DNA of 64,000 nucleotides, from assembly GCA_900155405.1 (NCBI GenBank), contig LT700188.1, forward strand, positions 1,116,001-1,180,000, in the 5' to 3' direction. Source of the DNA: Negativicoccus massiliensis (GTDB lineage: Bacteria; Bacillota; Negativicutes; Veillonellales; Negativicoccaceae). Below the pieces are notes generated by a model. It did not search any database and was not told the DNA's origin. It worked only from the letters and a program-made list of their open reading frames with translations. Position numbers and translations under genes: made by a program. Shown one piece after another: positions 41,612-50,845 of this stretch; within the stretch, counting starts at the first letter, position 1, and each line of letters opens with the position of its first letter.

Positions 41612-42391
41612 TTACTCCTCACTCGTCGCATCGGCGAGATGCAAATCCGCCGCGTACAAAAGTTTCGCTTCCGCGGGGCTCAATATGCCCTGTTCGATCA
41701 TCGCGTCAAGCACTTGGCGCTGGCGGGCTTTCGCGTTTTCAAAATGGGCCAGCGGATTATAGGCGCTCGGCGCTTGCGGCAAACCGGCCAAAACGGTGCA
41801 TTGCGCCGGCGTAAGATCGCGAGCGTCGCAATGGAAATAGGTCAGCGCGGCCGCCTGCAAACCGTACGCGCCGGCGCCGTAGTAAATGGTATTTAAATAC
41901 AACTCCAAAATTTCTTCCTTACTGTACACGCGTTCCAGACGGCTTGCGAGCAACATCTCCTGCGTCTTGCGCACCCACGTGCGATCGTGCGAGAGAAATA
42001 AATTTTTCACGGTTTGTTGTGAAATCGTACTGCCGCCCTGCGTCGTCTCACCCGCCTGATAATTGGCGACGAGCGCTCGCGCGACGCCGATTAAATCAAT
42101 GGCGCCGTGAGTGTAAAAGCGTTTATCTTCCGTCGCGATGATCGCTTGTTTCAGCGTCGTCGGAATTTCCTCGGCGGGCACGAAAGTCGATCGGTCGATC
42201 ATGCCCTCAACGGCGGCGTGCGGATCGTACAGTTGCTGCCCGAACGAGATCGGATCCGCATCCCGCATCGCACCGGCGGTCGACGTCACGCCCTCTTTGA
42301 GCGTGTCGAATGGCGCCGCGGGATCGTCAGGCGGAGCCGACCACCACCACCAACCGCCGAGCATAAGTGCAATCACTAATATGAAGCGCAT
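41612..42391 (-). CDS. Monofunctional peptidoglycan glycosyltransferase (GT51)
   Basis: Polymerises lipid II into glycan strands. The 259-residue protein has an N-terminal membrane segment (MRFILVIALMLGGWWWW) and the GT51 motifs: AIIATEDKRFYTHGAIDL (catalytic Glu), GGSTISQQTVKNLFL, KTQEMLLASRLE and YSKEEILELYLNTIYYGAGA. There is no transpeptidase domain, so it is MtgA-like. It lies 16 bases downstream of the SAP-domain gene on the same strand, behind AAAAGGAG. Confidence 0.92.
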   Translation of the reverse strand: MRFILVIALMLGGWWWWSAPPDDPAAPFDTLKEGVTSTAGAMRDADPISFGQQLYDPHAAVEGMIDRSTFVPAEEIPTTLKQAIIATEDKRFYTHGAIDLIGVARALVANYQAGETTQGGSTISQQTVKNLFLSHDRTWVRKTQEMLLASRLERVYSKEEILELYLNTIYYGAGAYGLQAAALTYFHCDARDLTPAQCTVLAGLPQAPSAYNPLAHFENAKARQRQVLDAMIEQGILSPAEAKLLYAADLHLADATSEE

Positions 42392-42407
42392 AAAATCTCC
42401 TTTTATG

Positions 42408-43505
42408 CTAACTAACTAACGCAATGATAATTGATAAAGTAATAAAAGTCATTAATCCACACCCGAGACACCCTTGATTAGCTTCTTTGTTTGCTTGTAA
42501 CTGCGCTCGTCGCTTGTTTAAATAGTCCTCATCGAAGTCATCATCGAGTTCATCATCTTTAAGTCCAAGGGCAAGGTCAATATCTTCATAGAAATATGTT
42601 GTACTGTGTGGATCAGGTTTTCGTGCAAACTCTTCAAAATCTTCACCTCTAGCTTCGCCACTTTGAAGCCCGATCTCGATTATGTCGAAACATTGATCGG
42701 TGTTGAAGTAGTGAAAGGGTATAATCTTTTCTAATGGCGTTACCGCCTCAATAAATGCCGCTTTTAATTGTTCGCTCGTATAATCGGTACATAGCATTAA
42801 GCGCTCTAATTCTCGCAGATCCCACGTCGATAAACTCGAAAGGCTAACGCTTTGTATCTCTCTGCCGTCGCATATCCCGCTTAGCTTTACGTAGATGTAT
42901 CTAAACTTATATTTAAGGGCGTTTTCCGCGTTGTCTATTTCATCGTAAAATGACGATATAGAATTGTTTATGTCGCGAACACAAGACCATGCGCCGTTGT
43001 CTATAAGGCGCTTTTCTTCTTGCTCGCAAAAACGTAAATATACAAGCTCCGCGGTTGGAGTTTCGCCCTCCTTTTCGATGGTGTTTATTTCATTTTCAAT
43101 TACGTTTAACAGAAACATAGAGAGGTAGGGGGCAGTGTAAATCTCGTTTCGCTCGATTATTTCTTTTCCGCTATCGGTGATGACGTAAAAAGGGCGCTTG
43201 GGTGGGTAATTGTCGGTTGAAATGTTGTCAGCTATACGTTCGATTAACTCTTTTTTGCGGCCACTTACAGGCAAAGAGTGTTCGCGAAGTATCTCTTTAA
43301 GTTCCGGTACTTTAAGAGTGGACAGTGACTCCTGCGCGTCGGATTCGCGCATATAATTTTCCTTAATGGCTTTTTTGCGCAACTTTTCTAATGATTTCAA
43401 GTTGTACGTGGCACCATACCCGACAACGCCTGCCGCTATTTCGCGGCCATCCATATTGTAAAGAAATCGTGCCAGTTCGATCTCTTGTTGCCGCGCTCGA
43501 TCCAC
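42408..43505 (-). CDS. SAP-domain protein with C-terminal membrane anchor, function unknown
   Basis: GTG start (complement of 43503-43505) seven bases after AAGGAGG. The 365-residue protein has a helical N-terminus and a SAP-like motif at about 64-95 (LSTLKVPELKEILREHSLPV, GRKKELIERI), a fold often used to bind nucleic acid. A mixed middle part follows, then an acidic stretch (DDELDDDFDEDYL). A C-terminal hydrophobic tail is preceded by GCLGCG. Its base and codon use is clearly more AT-rich than that of its neighbours, suggesting transfer. Phage and plasmid proteins can look like this; I cannot name a function. Confidence 0.75.
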   Translation of the reverse strand: MDRARQQEIELARFLYNMDGREIAAGVVGYGATYNLKSLEKLRKKAIKENYMRESDAQESLSTLKVPELKEILREHSLPVSGRKKELIERIADNISTDNYPPKRPFYVITDSGKEIIERNEIYTAPYLSMFLLNVIENEINTIEKEGETPTAELVYLRFCEQEEKRLIDNGAWSCVRDINNSISSFYDEIDNAENALKYKFRYIYVKLSGICDGREIQSVSLSSLSTWDLRELERLMLCTDYTSEQLKAAFIEAVTPLEKIIPFHYFNTDQCFDIIEIGLQSGEARGEDFEEFARKPDPHSTTYFYEDIDLALGLKDDELDDDFDEDYLNKRRAQLQANKEANQGCLGCGLMTFITLSIIIALVS

Positions 43506-43597
43506 TTCTTATCCTCCTTATACAACTACTTTTCCGTTTTCTTTTTTAACATCATTATACAATAGAATAAAATACGCATGCAGATAAACATAAAAAG

Positions 43598-43627
43598 GTT
43601 GAAATATTATTCATGATGACGTATAAT
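43598..43627 (+). promoter_or_regulatory. argG promoter with ARG-box-like operator
   Basis: TTGAAA (43599-43604), 17 bases, TATAAT (43622-43627). The segment 43598-43615, read on the minus strand, is CATGAATAATATTTCAAC, close to the Bacillus ARG box CATGAATAAAAATKCAAK. It covers the -35, so ArgR/AhrC repression by arginine is likely. Confidence 0.75.
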
Positions 43628-43676
43628 TATAACAATATTTCAAATGCTCTTACCGCAAACCAAAGGAGGAAGTTCT

Positions 43677-44915
43677 ATGTCAGACGTTAAAAAAGTAGTG
43701 CTCGCCTATTCGGGCGGGTTGGATACATCGGTGATTATTCCCTGGTTGAAAGAAAATTACCAATGCGAAGTGATCGCGGTCTGCGCCAATCTCGGCCAGC
43801 CGGAAAATTTTGACGCCATTGAAAAAAAGGCGCTGAAAAGCGGCGCGTCGAAAGCGTTTGTTTTGGATCTGCGTCAGGAATTTTTGGAAGAGTACGTATG
43901 GAAGGTGCTGCAAGCGGGCGCGGTGTACGAAGGCAAATACCTGCTGGGCACTTCCTTCGCGCGTCCGATCATCGCTAAAGCGCTGGTCGATATCGCCAAA
44001 CAAGAAGGCGCTGACGCGGTGGCGCACGGCGCGACGGGCAAAGGCAATGACCAGGTACGGTTCGAATTGACGGTGAAAGCGCTCGCGCCGAACCTCACCA
44101 TTATCGCGCCGTGGCGTTTGTGGGATATCAAGTCGCGGGAAGACGCGATCGCTTACGCGGAACAACATCAGGTGCCGATCAACATGTACGCGAGCGACGA
44201 TCCGGCGAAACCGAAACAGCCGTACCCGTACAGCATGGACTGGAACATTTGGCATTTATCGCATGAAGGCGCCGACTTGGAAAATCCGGCGAACGCGCCG
44301 CATGATGATATGTACATGGTGACTTGCGATCCGACCAAAGCGCCGGACGAAGTGACGGAAATCACGCTGGGCTTTGTGGAAGGCATGCCGAAAACGCTGA
44401 ACGGCAAAGAACTTTCGGCGGTCGAAATGATCACCGAGTTAAATAAGATCGGCGCGGCCAACGGTATCGGCATCGCGGATATCGTCGAAAACCGTCTCGT
44501 CGGCATGAAGTCGCGCGGTGTGTATGAAAATCCGGGCGGCGCGATTTTGTTCTATGCGCATCGCGAGTTGGAATACCTCTGCCTCGATCGCGCGACCTAC
44601 CATTTCAAAGAACAGGCGAACGTGCGCTATGCGGAGCTCGTGTACGACGGCATGTGGTACTCGCCGTTGCGCGAAGCCTTGCAGGCATTTGTGGCGGAAA
44701 CGCAGAAAACCGTGACGGGCGAAGTCAGCTTGAAATTGTACAAGGGCAATATCATGAGCAACGGCGCGAAATCGCCGTACTCCCTCTACAATGAAGAATT
44801 CGTCACGTTCGGCGCGGACGAAGTGTACAATCAGGCGGATGCGGAAGGCTTCATCAACTTGTTCGGTTTGCCGCTCAAAATCCGTGCGCTGATGCAGCAA
44901 AAGGAGCAAAAATGA
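43677..44915 (+). CDS. argG: Argininosuccinate synthase
   Basis: Joins citrulline and aspartate using ATP in arginine synthesis. The ATG at 43677 follows AAAGGAGGAAG; an upstream in-frame ATG lies before that site. The 412-residue protein has the ATP pyrophosphatase P-loop [52 protein letters not shown] and [19 protein letters not shown]. It overlaps argH by four bases. Confidence 0.97.
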   Translation: MSDVKKVVLAYSGGLDTSVIIPWLKENYQCEVIAVCANLGQPENFDAIEKKALKSGASKAFVLDLRQEFLEEYVWKVLQAGAVYEGKYLLGTSFARPIIAKALVDIAKQEGADAVAHGATGKGNDQVRFELTVKALAPNLTIIAPWRLWDIKSREDAIAYAEQHQVPINMYASDDPAKPKQPYPYSMDWNIWHLSHEGADLENPANAPHDDMYMVTCDPTKAPDEVTEITLGFVEGMPKTLNGKELSAVEMITELNKIGAANGIGIADIVENRLVGMKSRGVYENPGGAILFYAHRELEYLCLDRATYHFKEQANVRYAELVYDGMWYSPLREALQAFVAETQKTVTGEVSLKLYKGNIMSNGAKSPYSLYNEEFVTFGADEVYNQADAEGFINLFGLPLKIRALMQQKEQK

Positions 44916-46336
44916 AATTGTGGGGCGGCCGCTTTCAGGAAGAAACGGCACCGGAGGTAGAAGCGTTTACCGCTTCGATTCCATTTGATAAAAAATTGTA
45001 CCGCGAAGATATCGCGGGCTCGATCGCGCATGCGCAAATGCTTGCCGCGAACGGGATCATCAGTGAAGACGACGCGGCGCAAATTAAAGACGGCCTGCTG
45101 AACATTTTAGCGGCGATTGAAAACGGCGAATTCACTTTTTCGATCGGTCTGGAAGATATTCACATGAATATAGAAAGCGCGCTGACGGAGGCGATCGGCG
45201 ACGCGGGCAAACGCTTGCACACCGCGCGCAGCCGTAACGATCAGGTCGCGCTCGATATGCATTTGTACATGCGGCGCGCGATTGTGGAGACGGGTGAGGC
45301 GCTGCTGGCGCTTCTGAAAACGCTCAAAGAAGTCGCGACAGACTACCAAGACGTCATCTTGCCGGGGTACACGCATTTGCAAAGGGCGCAACCCATTTTA
45401 CTCGCGCAACATCTCATGGCGTACTTCCATATGCTGGCGCGCGATTTCCGTCGGCTTGAAGGTTGCTGGCAGAGCGCGGATATCATGCCGCTCGGCGCGG
45501 GCGCGCTCGCGGGCACGACGTATCCGACACGGCCGGAAATGGTCCGCGACGCGCTCGGTTTCAAAGCACTCTACGCCAACAGCATGGACGCGGTCAGCGA
45601 TCGCGACTATTTGCTCGAGTATCTCGCCATGGCCTCGATCGCCATGATGCATTTGTCGCGCCTTTCGGAAGAAATTATCTTGTGGGCGTCGTCCGAGTAT
45701 CGTTTCATCGAACTTTCCGACGCGTTTACCACCGGCTCATCCATCATGCCGCAAAAGAAAAATCCGGATGTGAGTGAACTCGTGCGTGGCAAAACCGGCC
45801 GCGTCTACGGGCATTTCATTGCGCTCGCGACGGTCATGAAAGGCTTGCCGCTCGCGTACAACAAAGATTTGCAGGAAGATAAGGAGGGCGTGTTCGACAC
45901 GGTCGCGACCCTTGGTTTCGCGCTGCGTGTCTACGCCGATATGCTGCGTTCGATGAAGGTCAATCGGGAACGGATGCGCGCCGTGTTGGACGACGATTTT
46001 TCCAACGCGACCGACATGGCGGATTACCTTGCCAAATGCGGCGTGCCGTTCCGCGAAGCGCACGCGATCGTGGGCAAAGCGGTACATTACTGCATTGAAA
46101 ACAATAAAGTATTGACTGATCTGACGCTTTCGGAATTCAAAACATGGAGTCCGGCGTTCGATGAGGATATTTTGGACGCGATTTCGATTGAGGCGTGCAT
46201 TGCCGCGCGCGATACGCACGGCGGTACAGCGCCGGCGCGCGTGGCGCGGCAACTCGAAGGTGCTGCCAAATTACTCGCCGTGTACGAAAAAATCCAGGCG
46301 GAACGCGCCGAGAAAGCGACATTGCCGCTCGCGTAA
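44912..46336 (+). CDS. argH: Argininosuccinate lyase
   Basis: Last step of arginine synthesis, releasing fumarate. The 474-residue protein begins [19 protein letters not shown]. It has [40 protein letters not shown] and the signature loop [20 protein letters not shown] with the catalytic Ser. Its ATGA start is coupled to argG, so both genes depend on the ARG-box promoter. Confidence 0.97.
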   Translation: MKLWGGRFQEETAPEVEAFTASIPFDKKLYREDIAGSIAHAQMLAANGIISEDDAAQIKDGLLNILAAIENGEFTFSIGLEDIHMNIESALTEAIGDAGKRLHTARSRNDQVALDMHLYMRRAIVETGEALLALLKTLKEVATDYQDVILPGYTHLQRAQPILLAQHLMAYFHMLARDFRRLEGCWQSADIMPLGAGALAGTTYPTRPEMVRDALGFKALYANSMDAVSDRDYLLEYLAMASIAMMHLSRLSEEIILWASSEYRFIELSDAFTTGSSIMPQKKNPDVSELVRGKTGRVYGHFIALATVMKGLPLAYNKDLQEDKEGVFDTVATLGFALRVYADMLRSMKVNRERMRAVLDDDFSNATDMADYLAKCGVPFREAHAIVGKAVHYCIENNKVLTDLTLSEFKTWSPAFDEDILDAISIEACIAARDTHGGTAPARVARQLEGAAKLLAVYEKIQAERAEKATLPLA

Positions 46337-46337
46337 A

Positions 46338-46369
46338 CAAAAAAGACTGTCCGCGGACAGTCTTTTTTT
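46338..46369 (+). terminator. Terminator shared by argH and the convergent gene
   Basis: AAAAAAGACTGTCCGCGGACAGTCTTTTTTT, symmetric with A/T runs on both sides. It overlaps the stop codon of the minus-strand gene. Confidence 0.88.
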
Positions 46370-46943
46370 ATTGCGGAAAATGCGGTGGCTCCGCTTTTTC
46401 CTGCGGGCGACACAAAATCTGCAATGCTTCGGCGAGACGCAAAGCGACGGGATAGAGCGGATGGGCGGCCGGTTGCGGTAAAAACGCCAGCGCTTCTTCC
46501 AAGTGGCGCCGCACCGTCGCGGGCTGCCAATACACCGTCAAGCGCGCGCCGCCGTGCAGTAATACGGACGTTTCATGGGCGTCGGCGCCGCTTTCCACCT
46601 GCTTCACGCAAAGCACATTGATGTAACCGATCGTCGCATCGCGCGGACATTTCGGGCGGCGCACTTTCAGCGGCACGAGCACCGTCGGCGGCAGCACGAG
46701 CGGACGGTACAACGCGCGTTTTTGAAATACGCCGCGCAATAATCGCGGGCTGGTGGCCTGCCGTTTGGTCATGCGGCGCAGCCATGTCGTCAGCGTGACG
46801 GCGAGATCTTCCTCGGCGCCGTCAGGATAATATACGCGCACGCAATCGCCGGCGTCGGTATAGACGGGACACGCCGCGGCGATAGCCTCCGGCCGCTCCG
46901 AAAGCGGCGCATCCATAGAATCAAAAATGGACAAATCAATCAC
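46368..46943 (-). CDS. Possible ComK-like protein
   Basis: Start uncertain: a GTG (complement of 46941-46943) follows AAAGGA; a TTG five codons earlier is also open. The 191-residue product has no signal peptide. Its middle part, LYRPLVLPPTVLVPLKVRRP, then ATIGYINVLCVKQVE and TSVLLHGGARLTVYWQPATV, lines up in order and spacing with the ComK core of Bacillus (HKPPIMVDPSNQIFLFPT, CGWISHVHVKEF, TEVTFSNGKTMELPIS). The identity is low and the Phe-Pro-Thr is Val-Pro-Leu here, so this is a structural guess. If right, it would be a DNA-binding regulator. Confidence 0.45.
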   Translation of the reverse strand: MIDLSIFDSMDAPLSERPEAIAAACPVYTDAGDCVRVYYPDGAEEDLAVTLTTWLRRMTKRQATSPRLLRGVFQKRALYRPLVLPPTVLVPLKVRRPKCPRDATIGYINVLCVKQVESGADAHETSVLLHGGARLTVYWQPATVRRHLEEALAFLPQPAAHPLYPVALRLAEALQILCRPQEKAEPPHFPQ

Positions 46944-47064
46944 GAAATCCTTTCCCAAACAAACCGAACATATGTTCTATTCGTATGGTAGCAAGTTATG
47001 CGTAACGCGTCAATGCGCAAAAATATTTATGGGATTTTTTCGGCGAAAGAAAATCGGTTTACGT

Positions 47065-47093
47065 TTGACACGGCCCGCGCTTTTGCAGATAAT
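47065..47093 (+). promoter_or_regulatory. Promoter of the GalE-like gene
   Basis: TTGACA (47065-47070), 17 bases, GATAAT (47088-47093), 23 bases before the ATG. Confidence 0.85.
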
Positions 47094-47116
47094 AAAAGCA
47101 ACGCAAAGGAGGAAAC

Positions 47117-48058
47117 ATGCCTACTATTTTATTGACCGGCGGCGCGGGCTTCATCGGTTCGCATATCGCCGAAACATATACGCGAAAAGGTTGGCGGGTG
47201 GCGATTGTCGACGATTTTTCATCCGGCACGATGGAAAACCTCGCGGCTATCAAAGACGATCCCAATGTCACGATTTATCATGCCGATATTCGCGATCGCG
47301 AAACCTTGCGCGATATTTTTGCCGAAGTGCGCCCCGATGTGGTGAACCATCACGCGGCGCAAAAATCCGTGGCCGATTCCGTCACGGATCCTCTCCATGA
47401 TCTCGATATCAACGGCCGCGGCTGGCTGAACGTGTTGTTGGCGGCGGGGAAATACGGCGTGAAAAATATCATTTACGCCTCGTCCGGCGGCGCGCTTTCC
47501 AAAATTATCGAAGGCGATGAAAAATCGCAGGAAATCGACCCGCCGCAGTTGATTTCTCCGTACGCCATTCACAAGTACGCGGGCGAGCAGTATTTGGCGA
47601 ATTATCAGGAAAAATACGGCTACGAATACACGATCTTACGTTACGCGAATGTCTACGGACCGCGGCAGATTCCCGACGGCGAATGCGGCGTGATTCCGAT
47701 CTTCGTGAATAATGTGCGCGCCGATCGTCCTTCCGTGCTCTTTACGTATCCCGATATGCCGCGCGGTTGCTCGCGCGATTACGTGCATGTCGATGACGTG
47801 GTGCGCGCGAATGTCATGGCGCAGGAAAAGCCGGCGAATGAGCCGGTCAACATCGGTTCGGGAGAAGAAATTTATATTCTCGATATCTATGAAAAAATTT
47901 GCGAGGTGTTCGGCTCTGACGCGCCGATCGCGATCGAAGGACCGCGCGAAGGCGATATTCGCCGTTCCGTTTTGGCGGCCGATCGCGCCCGCGCGCTTTG
48001 GGGTTGGCGACCGCAAGTGACGTGGCAGGAAGGCTTACAGTCGCTGAAAAATGAATAA
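47117..48058 (+). CDS. NAD-dependent sugar epimerase/dehydratase (GalE-like)
   Basis: Short-chain extended-family enzyme acting on nucleotide sugars, most like UDP-glucose 4-epimerase. The 313-residue protein has the NAD motif LLTGGAGFIGSHIAETY, the segment NHHAAQKSVADSV, the catalytic ASSGGA...YAIHK arrangement (Ser, then Tyr-x3-Lys) and ILRYANVYGPRQIPDGE. It starts behind AAAGGAGG and stands alone. The true substrate cannot be told. Confidence 0.9.
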   Translation: MPTILLTGGAGFIGSHIAETYTRKGWRVAIVDDFSSGTMENLAAIKDDPNVTIYHADIRDRETLRDIFAEVRPDVVNHHAAQKSVADSVTDPLHDLDINGRGWLNVLLAAGKYGVKNIIYASSGGALSKIIEGDEKSQEIDPPQLISPYAIHKYAGEQYLANYQEKYGYEYTILRYANVYGPRQIPDGECGVIPIFVNNVRADRPSVLFTYPDMPRGCSRDYVHVDDVVRANVMAQEKPANEPVNIGSGEEIYILDIYEKICEVFGSDAPIAIEGPREGDIRRSVLAADRARALWGWRPQVTWQEGLQSLKNE

Positions 48059-48085
48059 AAAAACGGCCGCAAGGCCGTTTTTTTA
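48057..48085 (+). terminator. Terminator shared by the GalE-like gene and the sigma-factor gene
   Basis: AAAAAAACGGCCGCAAGGCCGTTTTTTT, symmetric; it overlaps the stop codon of the minus-strand gene. Confidence 0.88.
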
Positions 48086-48664
48086 TGGCTTGTCCGGCGC
48101 GTACGCGGCGAGTTTTCGACGCAACGCGTCAAGCGCCCGACGCTTGATCGCGCTGATCGCTTGCGGCGTGCAATGAAGTTCTCGCGCGAGTTCGCCGCGC
48201 GTTTGTTGTCTAAAGAATAAACCGTAAATCACGCGGCGCTGACGTTGCGGCAAGGTGAGGAGAGCGGCGCGCAACGCGCGATAGATTTGTTTTCTGTCGT
48301 ACGTCGCGTCCGGTTGTTCGCGCGGCGGCGCGGAAAGCGGCAAGGTATCCGTGTCGCCGCCGCTTTCCCGTTGATCCGTGCGAGTTCGTTTCGCGCAGGC
48401 GTTCCAGGCGGCGTAACGCAGCTGCGCTTTTAGGTATCCCGCCACCGGCACGCCGCGATTTTTGTCGTAACGGCCGATGGCTTCCCAAAAAGCGAAACGA
48501 ATGACGGCGAGCAGCTCGTCGCGATCGCGCGCGAAAAAGGTTCGCGCCGTCGCATGCATAAGCGGCAGGTAGCGTCGGTACAATACGGTCGCGGCAAGCG
48601 TGTCGCCGTCTTGCGCCGCGGTCATCAGGTCGATGTCGTTCGCGGTCAGATAGGAAGTTTTCAT
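48083..48664 (-). CDS. Sigma-70 family RNA polymerase sigma factor (small, regions 2 and 4)
   Basis: The 193-residue protein has a region-2-like part (about 15-95: LMTAAQDGDTLAATVLYRRY, ELLAVIRFAFWEAIGRYDKN) and a region-4 helix-turn-helix (about 130-185: LLTLPQRQRRVIYGLFFRQQ, TRGELARELHCTPQAISAIK). Regions 1 and 3 are absent, as in alternative sigma factors such as ECF or SigH/ComX types. No anti-sigma gene is next to it. The ribosome binding site is weak. A structured RNA element lies just upstream. Confidence 0.85.
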   Translation of the reverse strand: MKTSYLTANDIDLMTAAQDGDTLAATVLYRRYLPLMHATARTFFARDRDELLAVIRFAFWEAIGRYDKNRGVPVAGYLKAQLRYAAWNACAKRTRTDQRESGGDTDTLPLSAPPREQPDATYDRKQIYRALRAALLTLPQRQRRVIYGLFFRQQTRGELARELHCTPQAISAIKRRALDALRRKLAAYAPDKP

Positions 48665-48731
48665 GTTATCTCATTTCCGAGGCCTCTTGTTTTTTGCGCA
48701 TGTCTACTGTAACGCGCGGGCATGCCGCGGC

Positions 48732-48845
48732 GCAAAAAACGAGCCGGCGCGGGCAATGAGCACTGCCGCGTAAGCGAAACACACTCCCAAGCGAGTCGTT
48801 GCGACTCGTCGGAAAAATCACTTCAGACACTGTGCACCGCCTGAT
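48732..48845 (-). ncRNA. Structured RNA element upstream of the sigma-factor gene
   Basis: On the minus strand a hairpin CGAGTCG-CAA-CGACTCG is followed by CTTGGG, then by a hairpin whose loop is GTGCTCAT (GGCA/TGCC stem). Then come CGGCTCGT and a T-run at 48735-48740. ACGAGTCG can pair either with CGACTCG or with the CGGCTCGT just before the T-run, a switch-like arrangement. The same CTTGGG and GTGCTCATTG signals occur in the TRAP-TAXI leader at 52362-52490. Confidence 0.5.
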
Positions 48846-48856
48846 TTTTCGGAAAC

Positions 48857-48886
48857 AAAAAAGACGCCCGCTCGAGCGTCTTTTTT
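48857..48886 (-). terminator. Terminator after the TRAP operon
   Basis: GACGC/GCGTC stem around CCGCTCGA with A- and T-runs on both sides, ten bases after the permease stop codon. Confidence 0.85.
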
Positions 48887-48895
48887 ATATTTACT

Positions 48896-50845
48896 TTAGG
48901 CGTTTACCTGTTTGCGACCGCGTTGCCATTGCAGGAAGAACAGAACGGCGAGGAGAACGATGCCGATGATGTCGGTCGTTGCCCCCGTATCGATCATGCA
49001 CAGACCGCCGATTATGAAGAGAATGCGTTCCCATGCTTTCTCTTTGACGACGAAGTGACCGATCATCGCGGAGCTGATCGCGACCATGCCGATGATGGAA
49101 GTGAGCAGCACCATGAGAATTTTAGGAATCGTCGTATCAATCATCAACATCGCGGGTGAGTTGACGAAAATATACGGAATCAGGAACGCGGCGATCGCCA
49201 GCTTCGAAGCCTGCACGCCGGTGCGCAACGCGTTACCGCCCGCAATCGCCGAGCCCGCGTACGCGGCCAGCGCGACCGGAGGCGTCACGTCGGCGACAAT
49301 GCCGAAGTAAAAGACGAACATATGCGCCGCGAGCACCGGCACGCCGAGTTGTACCAATGCCGGCGCGGCAATCGTCGAAGTAATGACGTAGTTCGCCGTC
49401 GTCGGGACACCCATGCCCAAGACGAGCGAAGTCAGCATCGTGAAGAAAAGCACGGCGAGGAAAACGCCGCCCGAGAGATCGATCAAGGCGGAGGCCATCT
49501 TCAAACCGATACCGGTTTTGGTGACCACGCCGATGATAATGCCTGCCGCCGCGCACGCCGCGAGTACGGAAAGCATATTGCGCGCGCCGTCGATCAGACC
49601 CTGCACGACTTCAATGAACGAGAGCCGCGTGTTTTTGCGGAGCATCGCCGCCGCGACTGTCAGGAAAATACCGATCAATGCGGCACGCATCGGCGTATAG
49701 CCGCTGACCAAGAGACCGATAATAACGACCAGCGGTAACGCCAAGTGCCCGCGTTCACGGAAGATCACGCCGAATTTCGGCAGACTTTCCCGCGGCAAGC
49801 CTTGCAGATTTTCCCGCCGCGCTTCGAAATGAACGCCGAGCCAAATGCCGAGGAAATATAAAATCGCCGGGATTGTCGCCGCTTTGACGACTTCCATGTA
49901 CGGCACGCCGACAAATTCCGCCATCAGAAACGCCGCCGCGCCCATGATCGGCGGCATCAGTTGCCCGCCGGTGGAAGCGGCCGCCTCTACCGCGCCGGCG
50001 AAGTCACGATGGTAGCCGAGCTTTTTCATCATCGGGATCGTGAACGAACCGGTTCCGGCGACGTTAGCGACGGACGAGCCCGATACCGTGCCCATCAAGC
50101 CGCTCGACAACACGGCGACTTTCGCCGGACCGCCGCGCGCCCAGCCCGCGACGGCATTCGCCAAGTCAATAAAGAAATGACCGAGACCCGTCGACTCCAA
50201 ATAGGCGCCGAATAAAATGAAGAGGAAAATAAAAGTGCTCGAAACGCCCAACGGAATTCCGAAAATGCCTTCGGTCGTAAAATACAAATGGCCGACGAGT
50301 TGGTCCCAGTTCACGCCGCGATGTCCTAAAATGCCGGGGATATACGGACCGGCAAAGGCGTAGGCGATGAAAAACAGTACCACCGACACCATCGGGATGC
50401 CGACCACGCGCCGCGCCGCTTCAATGACGAGCAGCACGCCGATCGAGCCGACCGCCATGTCCAGCGTATTGAAATTGCCCGCTCGCAATACTAAATCGTG
50501 ATACTGCGTGATGATGTACAAAGGACCGCTTGCCGCCAGCAGCGCTAAAAATGCGTCCAGCGGATGGATACTCGCGCGATTCAGCCAGGTCTTGCGCGTC
50601 GGATATAAGAGAAACACCAGCACCAATCCGAAGCCCAAGTGCACCGCGCGTTGTAATTGCGCGTCAAGTACACCGAAAATACCCGTATATAATTGAAACA
50701 GAGAAAAACAGATCGCGATGAAAGAAATGAGTTTTGCGATGTGACCGCGATATTGCGCCACGCGATTTTCTTTTTCGAGCGCCATGACCGCCTCTTGCGA
50801 CACGGCGTCATCCTTTTCCGAACGAATCTTACGTTCTTCTGCCAT
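48896..50845 (-). CDS. TRAP transporter permease, fused DctQ-DctM type
   Basis: Membrane part of a TRAP-TAXI secondary transporter, with the small and large membrane subunits in one chain. The ATG complementary to 50843-50845 follows AGGAGGTGAGAGAA. The 649-residue protein has about 16 or more transmembrane segments. Conserved stretches include GPAKVAVLSSGLMGTVSGSS, VANVAGTGSFTIPMMKKLGY, VEAAASTGGQLMPPIMGAAA and LGMGVPTTANYVITSTIAAP. These are typical of TAXI-associated permeases. It overlaps the DUF1850 gene by 17 bases. Confidence 0.95.
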   Translation of the reverse strand: MAEERKIRSEKDDAVSQEAVMALEKENRVAQYRGHIAKLISFIAICFSLFQLYTGIFGVLDAQLQRAVHLGFGLVLVFLLYPTRKTWLNRASIHPLDAFLALLAASGPLYIITQYHDLVLRAGNFNTLDMAVGSIGVLLVIEAARRVVGIPMVSVVLFFIAYAFAGPYIPGILGHRGVNWDQLVGHLYFTTEGIFGIPLGVSSTFIFLFILFGAYLESTGLGHFFIDLANAVAGWARGGPAKVAVLSSGLMGTVSGSSVANVAGTGSFTIPMMKKLGYHRDFAGAVEAAASTGGQLMPPIMGAAAFLMAEFVGVPYMEVVKAATIPAILYFLGIWLGVHFEARRENLQGLPRESLPKFGVIFRERGHLALPLVVIIGLLVSGYTPMRAALIGIFLTVAAAMLRKNTRLSFIEVVQGLIDGARNMLSVLAACAAAGIIIGVVTKTGIGLKMASALIDLSGGVFLAVLFFTMLTSLVLGMGVPTTANYVITSTIAAPALVQLGVPVLAAHMFVFYFGIVADVTPPVALAAYAGSAIAGGNALRTGVQASKLAIAAFLIPYIFVNSPAMLMIDTTIPKILMVLLTSIIGMVAISSAMIGHFVVKEKAWERILFIIGGLCMIDTGATTDIIGIVLLAVLFFLQWQRGRKQVNA

